From Lutibacter sp. (lineage in GTDB: Bacteria; Bacteroidota; Bacteroidia; Flavobacteriales; Flavobacteriaceae): a DNA stretch of 64,000 nt. A program made the translations under genes and the position numbers. The stretch is taken from positions 1-64,000 of the forward strand of contig NZ_JAUYUD010000027.1 in NCBI RefSeq assembly GCF_030692605.1, read 5' to 3'. Under the pieces are notes generated by a model. That model saw nothing but the letters and a program-made list of their open reading frames with translations, was not told the DNA's origin and searched no databases. Numbering within the stretch: position 1 is the first letter of the stretch; each line of letters starts with the position of its first letter. Of the stretch, positions 32,339 through 41,061 are shown piece by piece.

Positions 32339-32821
32339 ATGAAAGCGGTCACCGTAAAAGAAATAAAAACAGAATTGTCGCATTATTCCCAAAAAGAATT
32401 GGTGGAACTTTGTTTACGTTTGTCGAAATTTAAAAAGGAAAATAAGGAATTACTTACCTATCTTTTGTTTGAATCCTCCAATGAAGAAGGCTATATCAGC
32501 AGCATAAAATTAGAAATTGATACACAGTTTGAACTTATAAATACAAAAACGTATTATTTTATTAAAAAGAGTGTTCGTAAAATTTTACGAATGGTTAAAA
32601 CGACTATTCGTTATTCAAAAAACAAAGAAACTGAAGTAGAACTCCTCCTCTATTTTTGTATAAAATTAAAAGATTTTAAACCTTCCATAAATAATAATAA
32701 TGTGCTTAAAAATCTATTTATCAGAGAAATAGAATCCATCAAAAAAAAGATATTGCTTTTACATGAAGATTTACAATATGATTATGAGTTGGAGATAGAA
32801 AAGATAAAGGGTAAAGAGTAA
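32339..32821 (+). CDS. conserved hypothetical helical protein
   Basis: A 160-residue, lysine- and leucine-rich, all-helical protein with no signal or membrane segment. The start motif VTVKEIKTELSHYSQKELVELCLRLSKFKKENKELLTYLLFE recurs in many flavobacterial proteins I have seen, but I know no function. It is divergent from the two-component locus (218-bp gap). Its last codons and stop are part of a GTAAAGA tandem array. Confidence 0.75.
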   Translation: MKAVTVKEIKTELSHYSQKELVELCLRLSKFKKENKELLTYLLFESSNEEGYISSIKLEIDTQFELINTKTYYFIKKSVRKILRMVKTTIRYSKNKETEVELLLYFCIKLKDFKPSINNNNVLKNLFIREIESIKKKILLLHEDLQYDYELEIEKIKGKE

Positions 32822-32866
32822 AGAGTAAAGAGTAAAGGGTAAAGAGTAAAGAGTAAAGAGTAAAAT
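32804..32866. repeat. 7-bp tandem repeat (GTAAAGA)n
   Basis: Seven consecutive units from 32811 to 32859 (one with a terminal G), plus partial flanking units. The stop codon of the hypothetical gene (32819-32821) falls in the second unit. A repeat of this kind can slip; because the stop is so early in the array, slips downstream do not change the protein. Confidence 0.85.
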
Positions 32867-32936
32867 TAAAAAATCTGAAAACGTAATTCAAATTTCGTAA
32901 ACCGAAAGTATTATCTTAGTGCACAACTTTACTCAT

Positions 32937-33893
32937 ATGACTTACAAATTACTTTCTTCACCACTTCAAGGATTTACCGACTTTCGGTTTCGGAATGCTT
33001 TTAATGAACAATTTGGGGGGATTGATACTTTTTATGCACCTTATATTAGATTAAACGGAAAACTGGAAATTAAACCATCATATAACCGAGATCTTATTCC
33101 AAAAAATAATGTTGACTTAGAATTGATTCCACAAATTATTACCAATGATGCTGACGAGTTTTTATTTGTTTCTAAATATGTTCAACAACTTGGGTATAAT
33201 GAATTAAATTGGAATTTAGGCTGCCCATACCCAATGGTTACAAAATGTGGTATGGGATCAGGACTCATAAATCACCCCGATAAAATAGATAACATTCTTA
33301 ATAAAGTACATTCAGAATCTGATATAATTGTTTCTATAAAAATGCGTTTGGGTTATGAAAATAGTAATGAAATTATTTGTGCTTTACCAATTTTAAATAA
33401 ATATCCACTAAAAAATATAGCAATACATGCGCGATTAGGAAAACAACTTTATAAAGGAAATGTAGATTTAGATGCTTTTCAATGCTGTATAGAAAATACA
33501 AATCATAAATTATATTACAATGGTGATATTACTTCTGTCGCAAAATTTAATGAAATGCAAGAACGTTTTCCAACAATAGACCATTGGATGATTGGTCGAG
33601 GTATAATTGCCGATCCTTTTTTACCAAGTATGATAAAAAATAATACATTAGAGTATCCATCCAATAAAATTGAATTATTTCAAAAATTTCACGATACGCT
33701 TTATCAACAATATAGCGAATCACTTTCAGGATCAACTCATATACTATTGAAAATGTATCATTTATGGGAGTACTTTTCTATACTTTTTTCAAATTCTCAA
33801 AAAGCATTAAAGAAAATTAAAAAGGCCAAAAACATTAGAAATTACGACCTTGCAGTTAAAGAAATTCTTCAAACAGAGCGTAACTTCATATAA
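32937..33893 (+). CDS. tRNA-dihydrouridine synthase family protein
   Basis: An FMN enzyme that reduces uridine to dihydrouridine in tRNA. At 318 residues it resembles DusC-like members: SPLQGFTDFRFRNAF at the N-terminus, NLGCPYPMVTKCGMGSGLINHP (with the catalytic cysteine), IKMRLGYE, IAIHARLGKQLYKG, YNGDITS and WMIGRGIIADPFL for FMN. I use the ATG at 32937 (MTYKLLSSPLQG); the frame could also begin at GTG 32919. Confidence 0.92.
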   Translation: MTYKLLSSPLQGFTDFRFRNAFNEQFGGIDTFYAPYIRLNGKLEIKPSYNRDLIPKNNVDLELIPQIITNDADEFLFVSKYVQQLGYNELNWNLGCPYPMVTKCGMGSGLINHPDKIDNILNKVHSESDIIVSIKMRLGYENSNEIICALPILNKYPLKNIAIHARLGKQLYKGNVDLDAFQCCIENTNHKLYYNGDITSVAKFNEMQERFPTIDHWMIGRGIIADPFLPSMIKNNTLEYPSNKIELFQKFHDTLYQQYSESLSGSTHILLKMYHLWEYFSILFSNSQKALKKIKKAKNIRNYDLAVKEILQTERNFI

Positions 33894-33895
33894 TA

Positions 33896-34609
33896 TTAAA
33901 CTGCTTTTCTAGTGCGTTTTTTCAGTTTAACAATTCGATCGTTATAGAATTCTTTTAACTCGTCAATAAAACTTAAAGGATTTGGATATTCTAATAAAAC
34001 TTTATAAGTGTGTCTTATTTTGGCTAATTCTATATTTTTATTAAGTAGTTCAATTTCCTTTTGTAAAAAAGTGTCCTTTACTTTATTTTCAATAGAATCA
34101 ATTGATTGCATTAATGCGTTTCCGCTAAATATATGAGTATGAAACAATTGAAGTTCTTCTAAATTTCCAGTTTGATAAATTTCAATGAGTTTCGTTGTAA
34201 CTTCTGTAGCCAAATCGACTTTCAGGTCATTCATCAAAAATTTATCAGGATGTACTTGAAGCATTGCTTCTCTGTATAGTTGTTTTAATTTTTTTTGATT
34301 GTCAATAGAATTTAAGCTACCTCTTTTAGTAGGAATCACTTTTAAACCAACCGTTTCCTTATAATTTTTCCCTTTCTGTTTTTGGGATAATCGTTTTTCT
34401 TTTTTTGCTAGTTTTAGTTTTTTGTACAGTACTGTAAGTTCCTGTACTTCAATGATTTCATTTGTTAGGTGATAACGCAATGTATTTTCAAAATCTTTGG
34501 TTTTTTGCTCAATTTCCTCCAATTCATGTTGCAGTAATTTAATTTTAGCCTTCAACAATAACTGTTCTTCGTTATTATTAGTTAAACTAATTTGGTTTCC
34601 ATCTTTCAT
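33896..34609 (-). CDS. J-domain (DnaJ-like) protein
   Basis: A 237-residue protein with a J domain in its middle (about 100-165): LKQLYREAMLQVHPDKF holds the HPD tripeptide (120-122) that triggers the ATPase of DnaK. Coiled coils flank it (about 10-75 and 170-235). There is no G/F region, zinc domain or membrane segment, so it is a specialised co-chaperone with an unknown client. It converges on the dus gene with a 2-bp gap. Confidence 0.85.
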   Translation of the reverse strand: MKDGNQISLTNNNEEQLLLKAKIKLLQHELEEIEQKTKDFENTLRYHLTNEIIEVQELTVLYKKLKLAKKEKRLSQKQKGKNYKETVGLKVIPTKRGSLNSIDNQKKLKQLYREAMLQVHPDKFLMNDLKVDLATEVTTKLIEIYQTGNLEELQLFHTHIFSGNALMQSIDSIENKVKDTFLQKEIELLNKNIELAKIRHTYKVLLEYPNPLSFIDELKEFYNDRIVKLKKRTRKAV

Positions 34610-34739
34610 TAAAAATTAATTAATTTTCAAAGTTGCAAAAAAATATATAAAGATTAAATTTATGAAATTGAAAATCACTTTTTTTGATAAGATCTTTAAA
34701 ATAATTATCTTTAATGTTTGTTACCTAAAAACATTTACC

Positions 34740-36443
34740 ATGAACATTCACCATAAATCAATTCAACTTTTAAGCATCGTTTTAGTTTTTTATTCTTCTT
34801 TTTTATATTCACAAGATAGAATTAACGGTCGAAATTTTGCAACTCGTTCTGAGGTTATTGCTCAAAATGGAATGGTTGCAACTAGCCATCCTTTGGCAAC
34901 ACAAATTGGAATTGATATTTTAAAAAATGGCGGTAATGCCATTGATGCTGCAATTGCTGCAAATGCTGCTTTGGGATTAATGGAGCCAACAGGTTCTGGT
35001 ATTGGAGGCGATTTATTTGCTATAATTTGGAGTGCAAAAGACAAAAAATTATACGGACTTAATGCTAGCGGAAGAAGCCCTGAAAATTTGACATTACAGT
35101 ATTTTAAGGATAAAAAAATGACAAGTATTCCAGCTTATGGACCATTGCCTGTTTCGGTTCCTGGTTGTGTAGATGGTTGGTTTGAAATGCATTCCAAGTT
35201 TGGAACAAAAAAAATGGATGAAATTTTAGCTCCAGCTATTAAATATGCCAAAGAAGGATTTCCAGTAACCGAATTAATTGGGTATTATTTGTCTGGAACC
35301 TCTCGAAGATTTAAAGAATTTCCAAATTTTGCAGATACTTATATGCCAAATAATCAGCCTTTAGAAAAAGGAATGGTATTTAAAAACCCTTACCTAGCTT
35401 CTACCTATGAAAAAATTGCAAAAAATGGAAGAAATGCATTTTATAAAGGAGAAGTTGCAAAAACAATAGCCAATTTTATACAATCTCAAGGTGGTTTTTT
35501 ATCTGAAAAAGATTTAGCCAACCATACCTCAGAATGGATTGACCCAATTACAACCAATTACAGAGGGTATGATATTTGGCAATTACCTCCAAACGGACAA
35601 GGAACTGCTGTGCTACAAATTTTAAATATTATGGAAGGTTATAATGTAAAAGAAATGGGATTTGGTAGTGCAGATTATATTCATTTTTTCACTGAAGCTA
35701 AAAAATTGGCATTTGAAGATAGAGCAAAATACTATGCTGATCCTGTTTTTAATAAATTACCAGTTAAGCAGCTTATTTCAAAGGAATATGCAAATAAACG
35801 AAGAGAACTTATAAATCCGAATAGAGCGGCACGTACTTATGATGCTGGAGAATTAGAACAAGGAAATACTATTTATATGACCGTTGCAGATAAATTTGGA
35901 AATATGGTTTCATTAATACAAAGTAATTATAGAGGTATGGGTTCTGGTATGGTTCCTCCAAAATTAGGATTTATGCTACAAGATAGAGGTGAAATGTTTT
36001 CATTAAAAGAAGGTCATTTTAATGTTTATGAACCAAAAAAGCGTCCATTTCATACCATCATTCCAGGATTTATCACAAAAGATGGTAACCCATATATTAG
36101 TTTCGGGCTAATGGGTGGTGCCATGCAACCACAAGGTCACGCCCAAATTGTAATAAACTTGGTCGATTTTGGAATGAATTTACAAGAAGCGGGCGATGCC
36201 CCACGTATGCAACACAACGGCTCCTCAGAACCAACTGATGAAAAAATGACCGATGGTGGTGAAATTGTACTTGAATCTGGTTTTGATTATGAAACCATTA
36301 GGGCTTTATTACAAAAAGGACATAAAGTTGGCTATGAATTAGGTAGCTATGGTGGATATCAAGCCATTATGTGGGATGCTATAAATAAAGTATATTATGG
36401 TGCTTCCGAATCTCGAAAAGACGGACAAGCAGCTGGATATTAA
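34740..36443 (+). CDS. ggt: gamma-glutamyltranspeptidase family protein
   Basis: A 567-residue secreted proenzyme that hydrolyses gamma-glutamyl bonds of glutathione in the periplasm. Signal peptide about 1-25. The N-terminal subunit begins with ATSHPLATQIGIDILKNGGNAIDAA and carries GSGIGGDLFA. Autocleavage before the nucleophile threonine is expected at about Thr377 in QGNTIYMTVADKFGNMVSLIQSN. The usual T-T-H is replaced by N-T-I, as in YwrD/acylase-like members. GSGMVPPKLGFMLQDRG and GLMGGAMQPQGHAQ follow. I choose the ATG of MNIHHKSIQLL. Confidence 0.93.
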   Translation: MNIHHKSIQLLSIVLVFYSSFLYSQDRINGRNFATRSEVIAQNGMVATSHPLATQIGIDILKNGGNAIDAAIAANAALGLMEPTGSGIGGDLFAIIWSAKDKKLYGLNASGRSPENLTLQYFKDKKMTSIPAYGPLPVSVPGCVDGWFEMHSKFGTKKMDEILAPAIKYAKEGFPVTELIGYYLSGTSRRFKEFPNFADTYMPNNQPLEKGMVFKNPYLASTYEKIAKNGRNAFYKGEVAKTIANFIQSQGGFLSEKDLANHTSEWIDPITTNYRGYDIWQLPPNGQGTAVLQILNIMEGYNVKEMGFGSADYIHFFTEAKKLAFEDRAKYYADPVFNKLPVKQLISKEYANKRRELINPNRAARTYDAGELEQGNTIYMTVADKFGNMVSLIQSNYRGMGSGMVPPKLGFMLQDRGEMFSLKEGHFNVYEPKKRPFHTIIPGFITKDGNPYISFGLMGGAMQPQGHAQIVINLVDFGMNLQEAGDAPRMQHNGSSEPTDEKMTDGGEIVLESGFDYETIRALLQKGHKVGYELGSYGGYQAIMWDAINKVYYGASESRKDGQAAGY

Positions 36444-36921
36444 ATAAGTTGAATTAATAAAGATAAATATTTTAACATTTTCAAGCACATATACAAAGTC
36501 AAATTAATTTGTGGGTTCACAAATTTTAAATTGTAAGGTAAATTTGCTGATACGATGATGCTATCGTTAATTCCCCCCTATTCTCATCAAATAAATAAAA
36601 AGTAAGATACAGTATAAAAAGGCACTTTTTAAACCTTTTAACTGGATTCTATCTTGTGCGAGTTTGTTCGCAGATATCGCAAGTAAAATGTTGTATTCTG
36701 TGATACTAATTTATTTAAAATCGAAGATAAAAATCCCTATACGTGTGAATGATGTAACTTTTTTTAATAGTTATGTAACACCTTCATATATTTAAGTTAC
36801 GAAATTTACACTTTTAAAATTTATAAATTAAGTAACCTTAAATTTATCTAAAACAATAGAAATTGGTAGTTAAATAAATTTTAGAAACATTCATTACTTT
36901 TTGAATAAATTAAAAAAACTT
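36444..36921. other. 478-bp gap with no recognised feature
   Basis: AT-rich DNA between the ggt and DUF3667 genes. No ORF of note, no clear hairpin terminator and no good -7 box were seen. Confidence 0.45.
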
Positions 36922-37982
36922 ATGTCAAAAGAAAAATTACGATCGGAAACCAACTGCCTAAACTGCAATCATATGGTTGAAAAACGCTATTGCCCTAATT
37001 GTGGGCAGGAAAACAGCGTGATTCATAAAAGTTTTTATCATTTATTTATTCATTTCTTTGAAGACTTAACCCATTATGACAATTCTTTTTGGAGAACTAT
37101 TACTTATTTGCTCTTCAAGCCTGCCGCAGTATCCAAAGCCTACACATCGGGACAGCGATTGTCTTTTTTACCACCTATGCGACTGTATATTTTTACAAGT
37201 TTTATTACCTTTTTTCTCATATCACTATTCCCTTCTGAAAATAACAAAACCAGCACTACACCTATTAAAAAAAAGATAGAAAATGTAGCCCCAACATTAG
37301 ACTCATTGCATATTGAAGAGAAAAGTGTTGATGGCCTTGCCAAAATGGGCTTAATTTCTCAAAAAAACAACGATACCCTAAAAAAATATTGAAGAAAACA
37401 AACATTGATCCAGATAAAATCACAGATTTTGGCTATAATGGCACCAAACAATTGGATTGGGTACAAAAAAATAGTAATAAAAAAGAAAAATTAGGCAAAA
37501 CGGAATACTGGTTTCTTAAAAAATGGCTTTCCGTAAAAGAAGAAAATACCAACGAAGAAATTATCGAAAAATTCAGCCAGTCATTTGAACGTAATCTACC
37601 TAAAGTATTATTCATATATATGCCCATTTTTGCTCTACTTTTATGGGTTTTTCACAATAAAAAAAGATGGCATTTTTATGATCATGGTATATTTACATTG
37701 CATTTCTTTTCATTCCTGTTGATGGTGATTTTGCTACTCTTTTTCATCGACAAACTTTTTGCATTATCTGACTGGGCAGTTTTAGGCTGGGTGCATCTTA
37801 TTATTAGAGCCACTGGTATTCTTTGGATGTTGTTTTATTTTTTTCCCGCACACCGTCGTTTTTATGGTGAATCTCATATGGTTTCCGCTTTCAAAAGTAG
37901 TTTAGTGTACGTCATCAATATAATCATTATCACTATATTGATTGTGATGTACGGATTATACACCTATATTAATTTGCATTAA
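36922..37982 (+). pseudogene. DUF3667 membrane protein, frameshifted at an A7 run
   Basis: Two frames together make the usual about 350-residue DUF3667 protein. The first (36922-37392) has the zinc ribbon NCLNCNHMVEKRYCPNCGQEN and SFWRTITYLLFKPAAVSKAYTSGQRLSFLPPMRLYIFTS. The second (from 37389) has four membrane segments and EKFSQSFERNLPKVLFIYMP. The break lies in codons CTA AAA AAA TAT TGA (37378-37392). One more A restores one continuous frame. The A_AAA_AAA run is also a textbook -1 slippery site in exactly the right phase. So it may be a real mutation, a base error or programmed frameshifting. Function unknown. Confidence 0.8.
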
Positions 37983-38174
37983 AACTATTATTCGAAAAAT
38001 TTCTTTATAATTTATACATGTCAACTCTGGCAAATGACCAAAAATGCATGAATGATATAAATTATTACTCAATTCGTGCGATGGTGGGTTAACAGAATTG
38101 GTCGGTGGAAATTATCCCAATTTTAATGGGCTAATTGAAAAAATATTTCTTTGGAAAGATAACAGAAAGTAAAA

Positions 38175-38537
38175 TTAATATTGCCCAATACTCAACAATA
38201 CCAACGTACAAGATCTTTCAAAAGCAATATTGTTTGAAGAGAGAATTTTTTCGAATTCTTCATTTTCAGTACCAGGATTAAAAATAACCCTCCTTGGTTT
38301 TAGTTTTAAAATATAATCATAAAACTCCTCTTGGTTGGTTTTATTTAAGTACAAATTAACCGTATCTACATTTTTAAACATTCTTTTTTCGGTGTGAATT
38401 TTCACACCTTTAACAATTCCTTCTTTTTTCCCAATAGCTCTAATATCTTCTTTTTTTTCAACAAGACGTTGAAGTGCAACATATGCGTATCTGTTGGGTT
38501 TTGTTGAGGCTCCTATAACTAACGTTTTCTTAATCAT
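38175..38537 (-). CDS. CoA-binding domain protein
   Basis: A 120-residue Rossmann-type protein of the CoA-binding (YccU-like) family: TLVIGASTKPNRYAYVALQRL at the N-terminus binds the nucleotide, RRVIFNPGTENEEFEKIL and FERSCTLVLLSIGQY are at the C-terminus. It has the family's usual length. Biological role unclear. It is alone, without a clear promoter. Confidence 0.88.
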   Translation of the reverse strand: MIKKTLVIGASTKPNRYAYVALQRLVEKKEDIRAIGKKEGIVKGVKIHTEKRMFKNVDTVNLYLNKTNQEEFYDYILKLKPRRVIFNPGTENEEFEKILSSNNIAFERSCTLVLLSIGQY

Positions 38538-38658
38538 TTGTTAAAATTAAATAAAAAAAGTTAAATATGGTAACATAATTATAAATGTAAAGTCTATTAT
38601 TAGTGATAAGAAATTTTTTTCTGTATTTTAATATATTTTCCAAATACGTGTTAAATTA

Positions 38659-38666
38659 TAAGTTTG
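38659..38666 (+). promoter_or_regulatory. TAnnTTTG -7 box for a small ORF
   Basis: TAAGTTTG, 28 bp before an ATG at 38694 that opens a 42-residue frame in otherwise empty DNA. Confidence 0.4.
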
Positions 38667-38693
38667 CCATATCAAAATATAAAACAACAAATT

Positions 38694-38822
38694 ATGAAAT
38701 CAATAAACACTACAAAAATTAAAACTATTCAATCTACATATGAATTATTAAACGCAACAAAACGGATAGGTTGGAATGAAAAAAGACGGTATTCAAATTC
38801 ACTTCAAATAAGATTTATTTAA
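38694..38822 (+). CDS. possible small protein (42 aa)
   Basis: Begins MKSINTTKIKTIQSTYELLN and ends basic (RRYSNSLQIRFI). It lies in a 593-bp gap downstream of a consensus -7 box with a plausible 20-nt leader. Lysine/arginine-rich, no signal peptide. No homology recognised, so coding is uncertain. A further 20-residue frame (MKLKNLVDLYKKIMKSFTFN) starts at 38888, with less support. Confidence 0.35.
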   Translation: MKSINTTKIKTIQSTYELLNATKRIGWNEKRRYSNSLQIRFI

Positions 38823-39076
38823 CTTAAAAAATAGTATTACTAGCTTAAACTAAAATAAAACAAAAAGAAGAAAAAATAGAGACAATAATGAAATTGAAGA
38901 ACCTAGTGGATTTATATAAAAAAATTATGAAATCTTTTACATTTAATTAACCAATTATTAACAAGTTAAAAAACTTAAAATAATAATTTTACAACGTAAA
39001 TTAATAACAAAAAAAACCTTAAATAATAAAAGAATATTATAATTATTTGAATTAGTTACTTAATAATCTTTTTAAT

Positions 39077-39107
39077 AAAGCCTCTAAACTTGCATTTTAG
39101 AGGCTTT
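39077..39107. terminator. hairpin terminator downstream of the FabH-like gene
   Basis: 12-bp perfect stem AAAGCCTCTAAA with 39096-39107, 7-nt loop, A-rich on one side and T-rich on the other. It ends the minus-strand FabH-like gene (stop 39131). Confidence 0.8.
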
Positions 39108-39130
39108 CGATTTTATGTTTTTAACTTAAT

Positions 39131-40138
39131 TTACCATCTAATAATAACACTTCCCCAAGTAAATCCACTACCAAATGCTGCCAAAACAACAATATCATTA
39201 TCTTTTATTTTTCCCTTTTCCCATGCTTCAGAAAGGGCAATAATTATAGAAGCGGCTGTGGTATTTCCATATTTCATAATGTTGTTATAAACCTGATCAT
39301 CGCGTAAACCAAATTTTTTCTGCACAAATTGCGAAATTCTTAAATTTGCTTGATGTGGAATTAGCATATTAATATCTGATGCTTGCAAACTATTTGCTTG
39401 CAATCCTGCAACAATAGCTTCAGAAAAACGAACAACCGCATGTTTAAAAACAAACGTTCCATTCATATATGGAAAATAAGATTCATCACTTTCATCATTT
39501 GCAGCTAATATAGCAGGAACCCAATGTTTAATACTTGGTGAAATTACTGTTAATTCTTGGGCATGTTTTCCTTCTGAAAAAAGGTGAGACGATAATATTC
39601 CTTTGTTATTATCTTCACATCTCGATAAAATAGCTGCACCTGCTCCATCACCAAAAATCACGGTAACACCTCTACCTCTATCTGTTTTATCTAAACCTCC
39701 TGAATGAAATTCAGCCCCAACTACCAATATGTTTTTATACATTCCTGTTTTAATAAATTGGTCCGCTACAGAAAGTGAATAAACAAACCCTGAGCATTGA
39801 TTTCTAACATCTAATGCACCAACAGTTTTTAAATCTAACATTTCTTGCAATTGCACCCCACCACCAGGAAAATAATAATCAGGACTAAGTGTTGCAAAAA
39901 TTATAAAATCAATATCATCTTTTGTTAATCCAGCTCTTTCAATTGCAATTCGAGAAGCTTTAGCACCCATAACAGAAGAAGTGTCTTCACTTCCTTCAAC
40001 AATCCATCTTCTCTCTTGAATACCAGTTCTTTCTTGAATCCACTCATCAGAGGTATCCATCATTTTAGTCAAATCAGCATTTGTTACTATATTGTCTGGC
40101 ACATAGTAACCCAAACCTGTAATTTTAGAATTATACAT
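39131..40138 (-). CDS. 3-oxoacyl-ACP synthase III (FabH-like)
   Basis: A condensing enzyme of 335 residues that starts or elongates fatty-acyl chains. Cys115 in NQCSGFVYSL is the acyl-accepting residue; LIPHQANLRI gives the histidine and YGNTTAASI the asparagine of the triad. DEWIQERTGIQERRW at the N-terminus is typical. Stand-alone genes of this sort in flavobacteria often act in special lipids such as flexirubin or flexible tails rather than bulk initiation; not decidable here. A TATGTTTG box lies upstream. Confidence 0.9.
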   Translation of the reverse strand: MYNSKITGLGYYVPDNIVTNADLTKMMDTSDEWIQERTGIQERRWIVEGSEDTSSVMGAKASRIAIERAGLTKDDIDFIIFATLSPDYYFPGGGVQLQEMLDLKTVGALDVRNQCSGFVYSLSVADQFIKTGMYKNILVVGAEFHSGGLDKTDRGRGVTVIFGDGAGAAILSRCEDNNKGILSSHLFSEGKHAQELTVISPSIKHWVPAILAANDESDESYFPYMNGTFVFKHAVVRFSEAIVAGLQANSLQASDINMLIPHQANLRISQFVQKKFGLRDDQVYNNIMKYGNTTAASIIIALSEAWEKGKIKDNDIVVLAAFGSGFTWGSVIIRW

Positions 40139-40164
40139 ATTTATTTATTTTTACCATTTAAAAT

Positions 40165-40172
40165 CAAACATA
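40165..40172 (-). promoter_or_regulatory. TAnnTTTG -7 box for the FabH-like gene
   Basis: TATGTTTG on the minus strand, 26 bp upstream of the start at 40138. Confidence 0.5.
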
Positions 40173-40319
40173 CTAAAAACTTCATATTTTTACAACTATA
40201 TTTTTATTGATTCCATAATTCGAACATAAATTGTAACTTTTATTACATAGATTGTAAAATATTGATTATCAGTTTAAAATGCACCAAAAGTTACTATTTT
40301 TTTTCTTAATATTAAAAAA

Positions 40320-40847
40320 ATGCCAAAAACATTGAATTTTAACCCTTTCCCATTTTTAAAAAGTGACAGATTATTGTTAAAAAATTTAAGCAACAATTAT
40401 TTAAACGAATTATATTTGCTTAGATCTCATCCTGAAATTGTACAATTTGTAGATAAAGAATGTGATAAATCCGAGGAAGAAACCACTGCATTTATAAAAA
40501 AAATAAGTGATGGAATTTCTAATAATGAATTTATTTATTGGGCACTTATTTTAAAAGAAACCAATAAATTAATTGGAACTATATGTTTATGGTGTTTTAA
40601 TCCCGATTTAACCTCTGCTGAAATTGGCTTTGAATTACACCCCAATTATCAAAAAAATGGATATATGACTGAAGCCTTAGAACAAGTTTTAAATTATGGG
40701 TTAGAAGAATTAAAATTGAAAAGCATTACAGGATTTACACATACTAAAAACGAACCTTCCATAAAATTAATGCAGAAGTTAAATTTTCAATTTTCTAAAT
40801 CAATGGATAAAAACGTGATTTACAAATTAACTAGTTCAAATTATTAA
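40320..40847 (+). CDS. GNAT acetyltransferase, RimJ/RimL type
   Basis: A 175-residue N-acetyltransferase. Strand LKSDRLLLKNLS opens it, then LILKETNKLIGTICLWCF, the CoA-binding segment AEIGFELHPNYQKNGYMTEALEQVLNYGLEEL (with Q/R-x-x-G-x-G/A replaced by QKNGYM), and ITGFTHTKNEPSIKLMQKLNF. The acceptor (protein N-terminus or small molecule) is not identifiable. It is isolated, with no close partner. Confidence 0.88.
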   Translation: MPKTLNFNPFPFLKSDRLLLKNLSNNYLNELYLLRSHPEIVQFVDKECDKSEEETTAFIKKISDGISNNEFIYWALILKETNKLIGTICLWCFNPDLTSAEIGFELHPNYQKNGYMTEALEQVLNYGLEELKLKSITGFTHTKNEPSIKLMQKLNFQFSKSMDKNVIYKLTSSNY

Positions 40848-41061
40848 TTTTAACCCAGCTTTGCATCAAATTTTTAGTTTTTTTTCTTTGAAAAACATTG
40901 TTGAGAATAAAAAAATTAATAGTAAAAACTATTTTTACGTTTCAATTAGTTAAACAAATAATTATTCTTCCTTATAAAATTATTTTAACCCTATTTTGGT
41001 TAAAAAAACATTTTTGTTTCTTATTTTAGTACCTTAATTCTATTCACTTAATTCGTTGTAA

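Noticed and set aside
32811-32859. Short direct repeats as a CRISPR or origin iteron array
   Set aside because: The 7-bp units are contiguous with no spacers, and no replication or cas gene is nearby.
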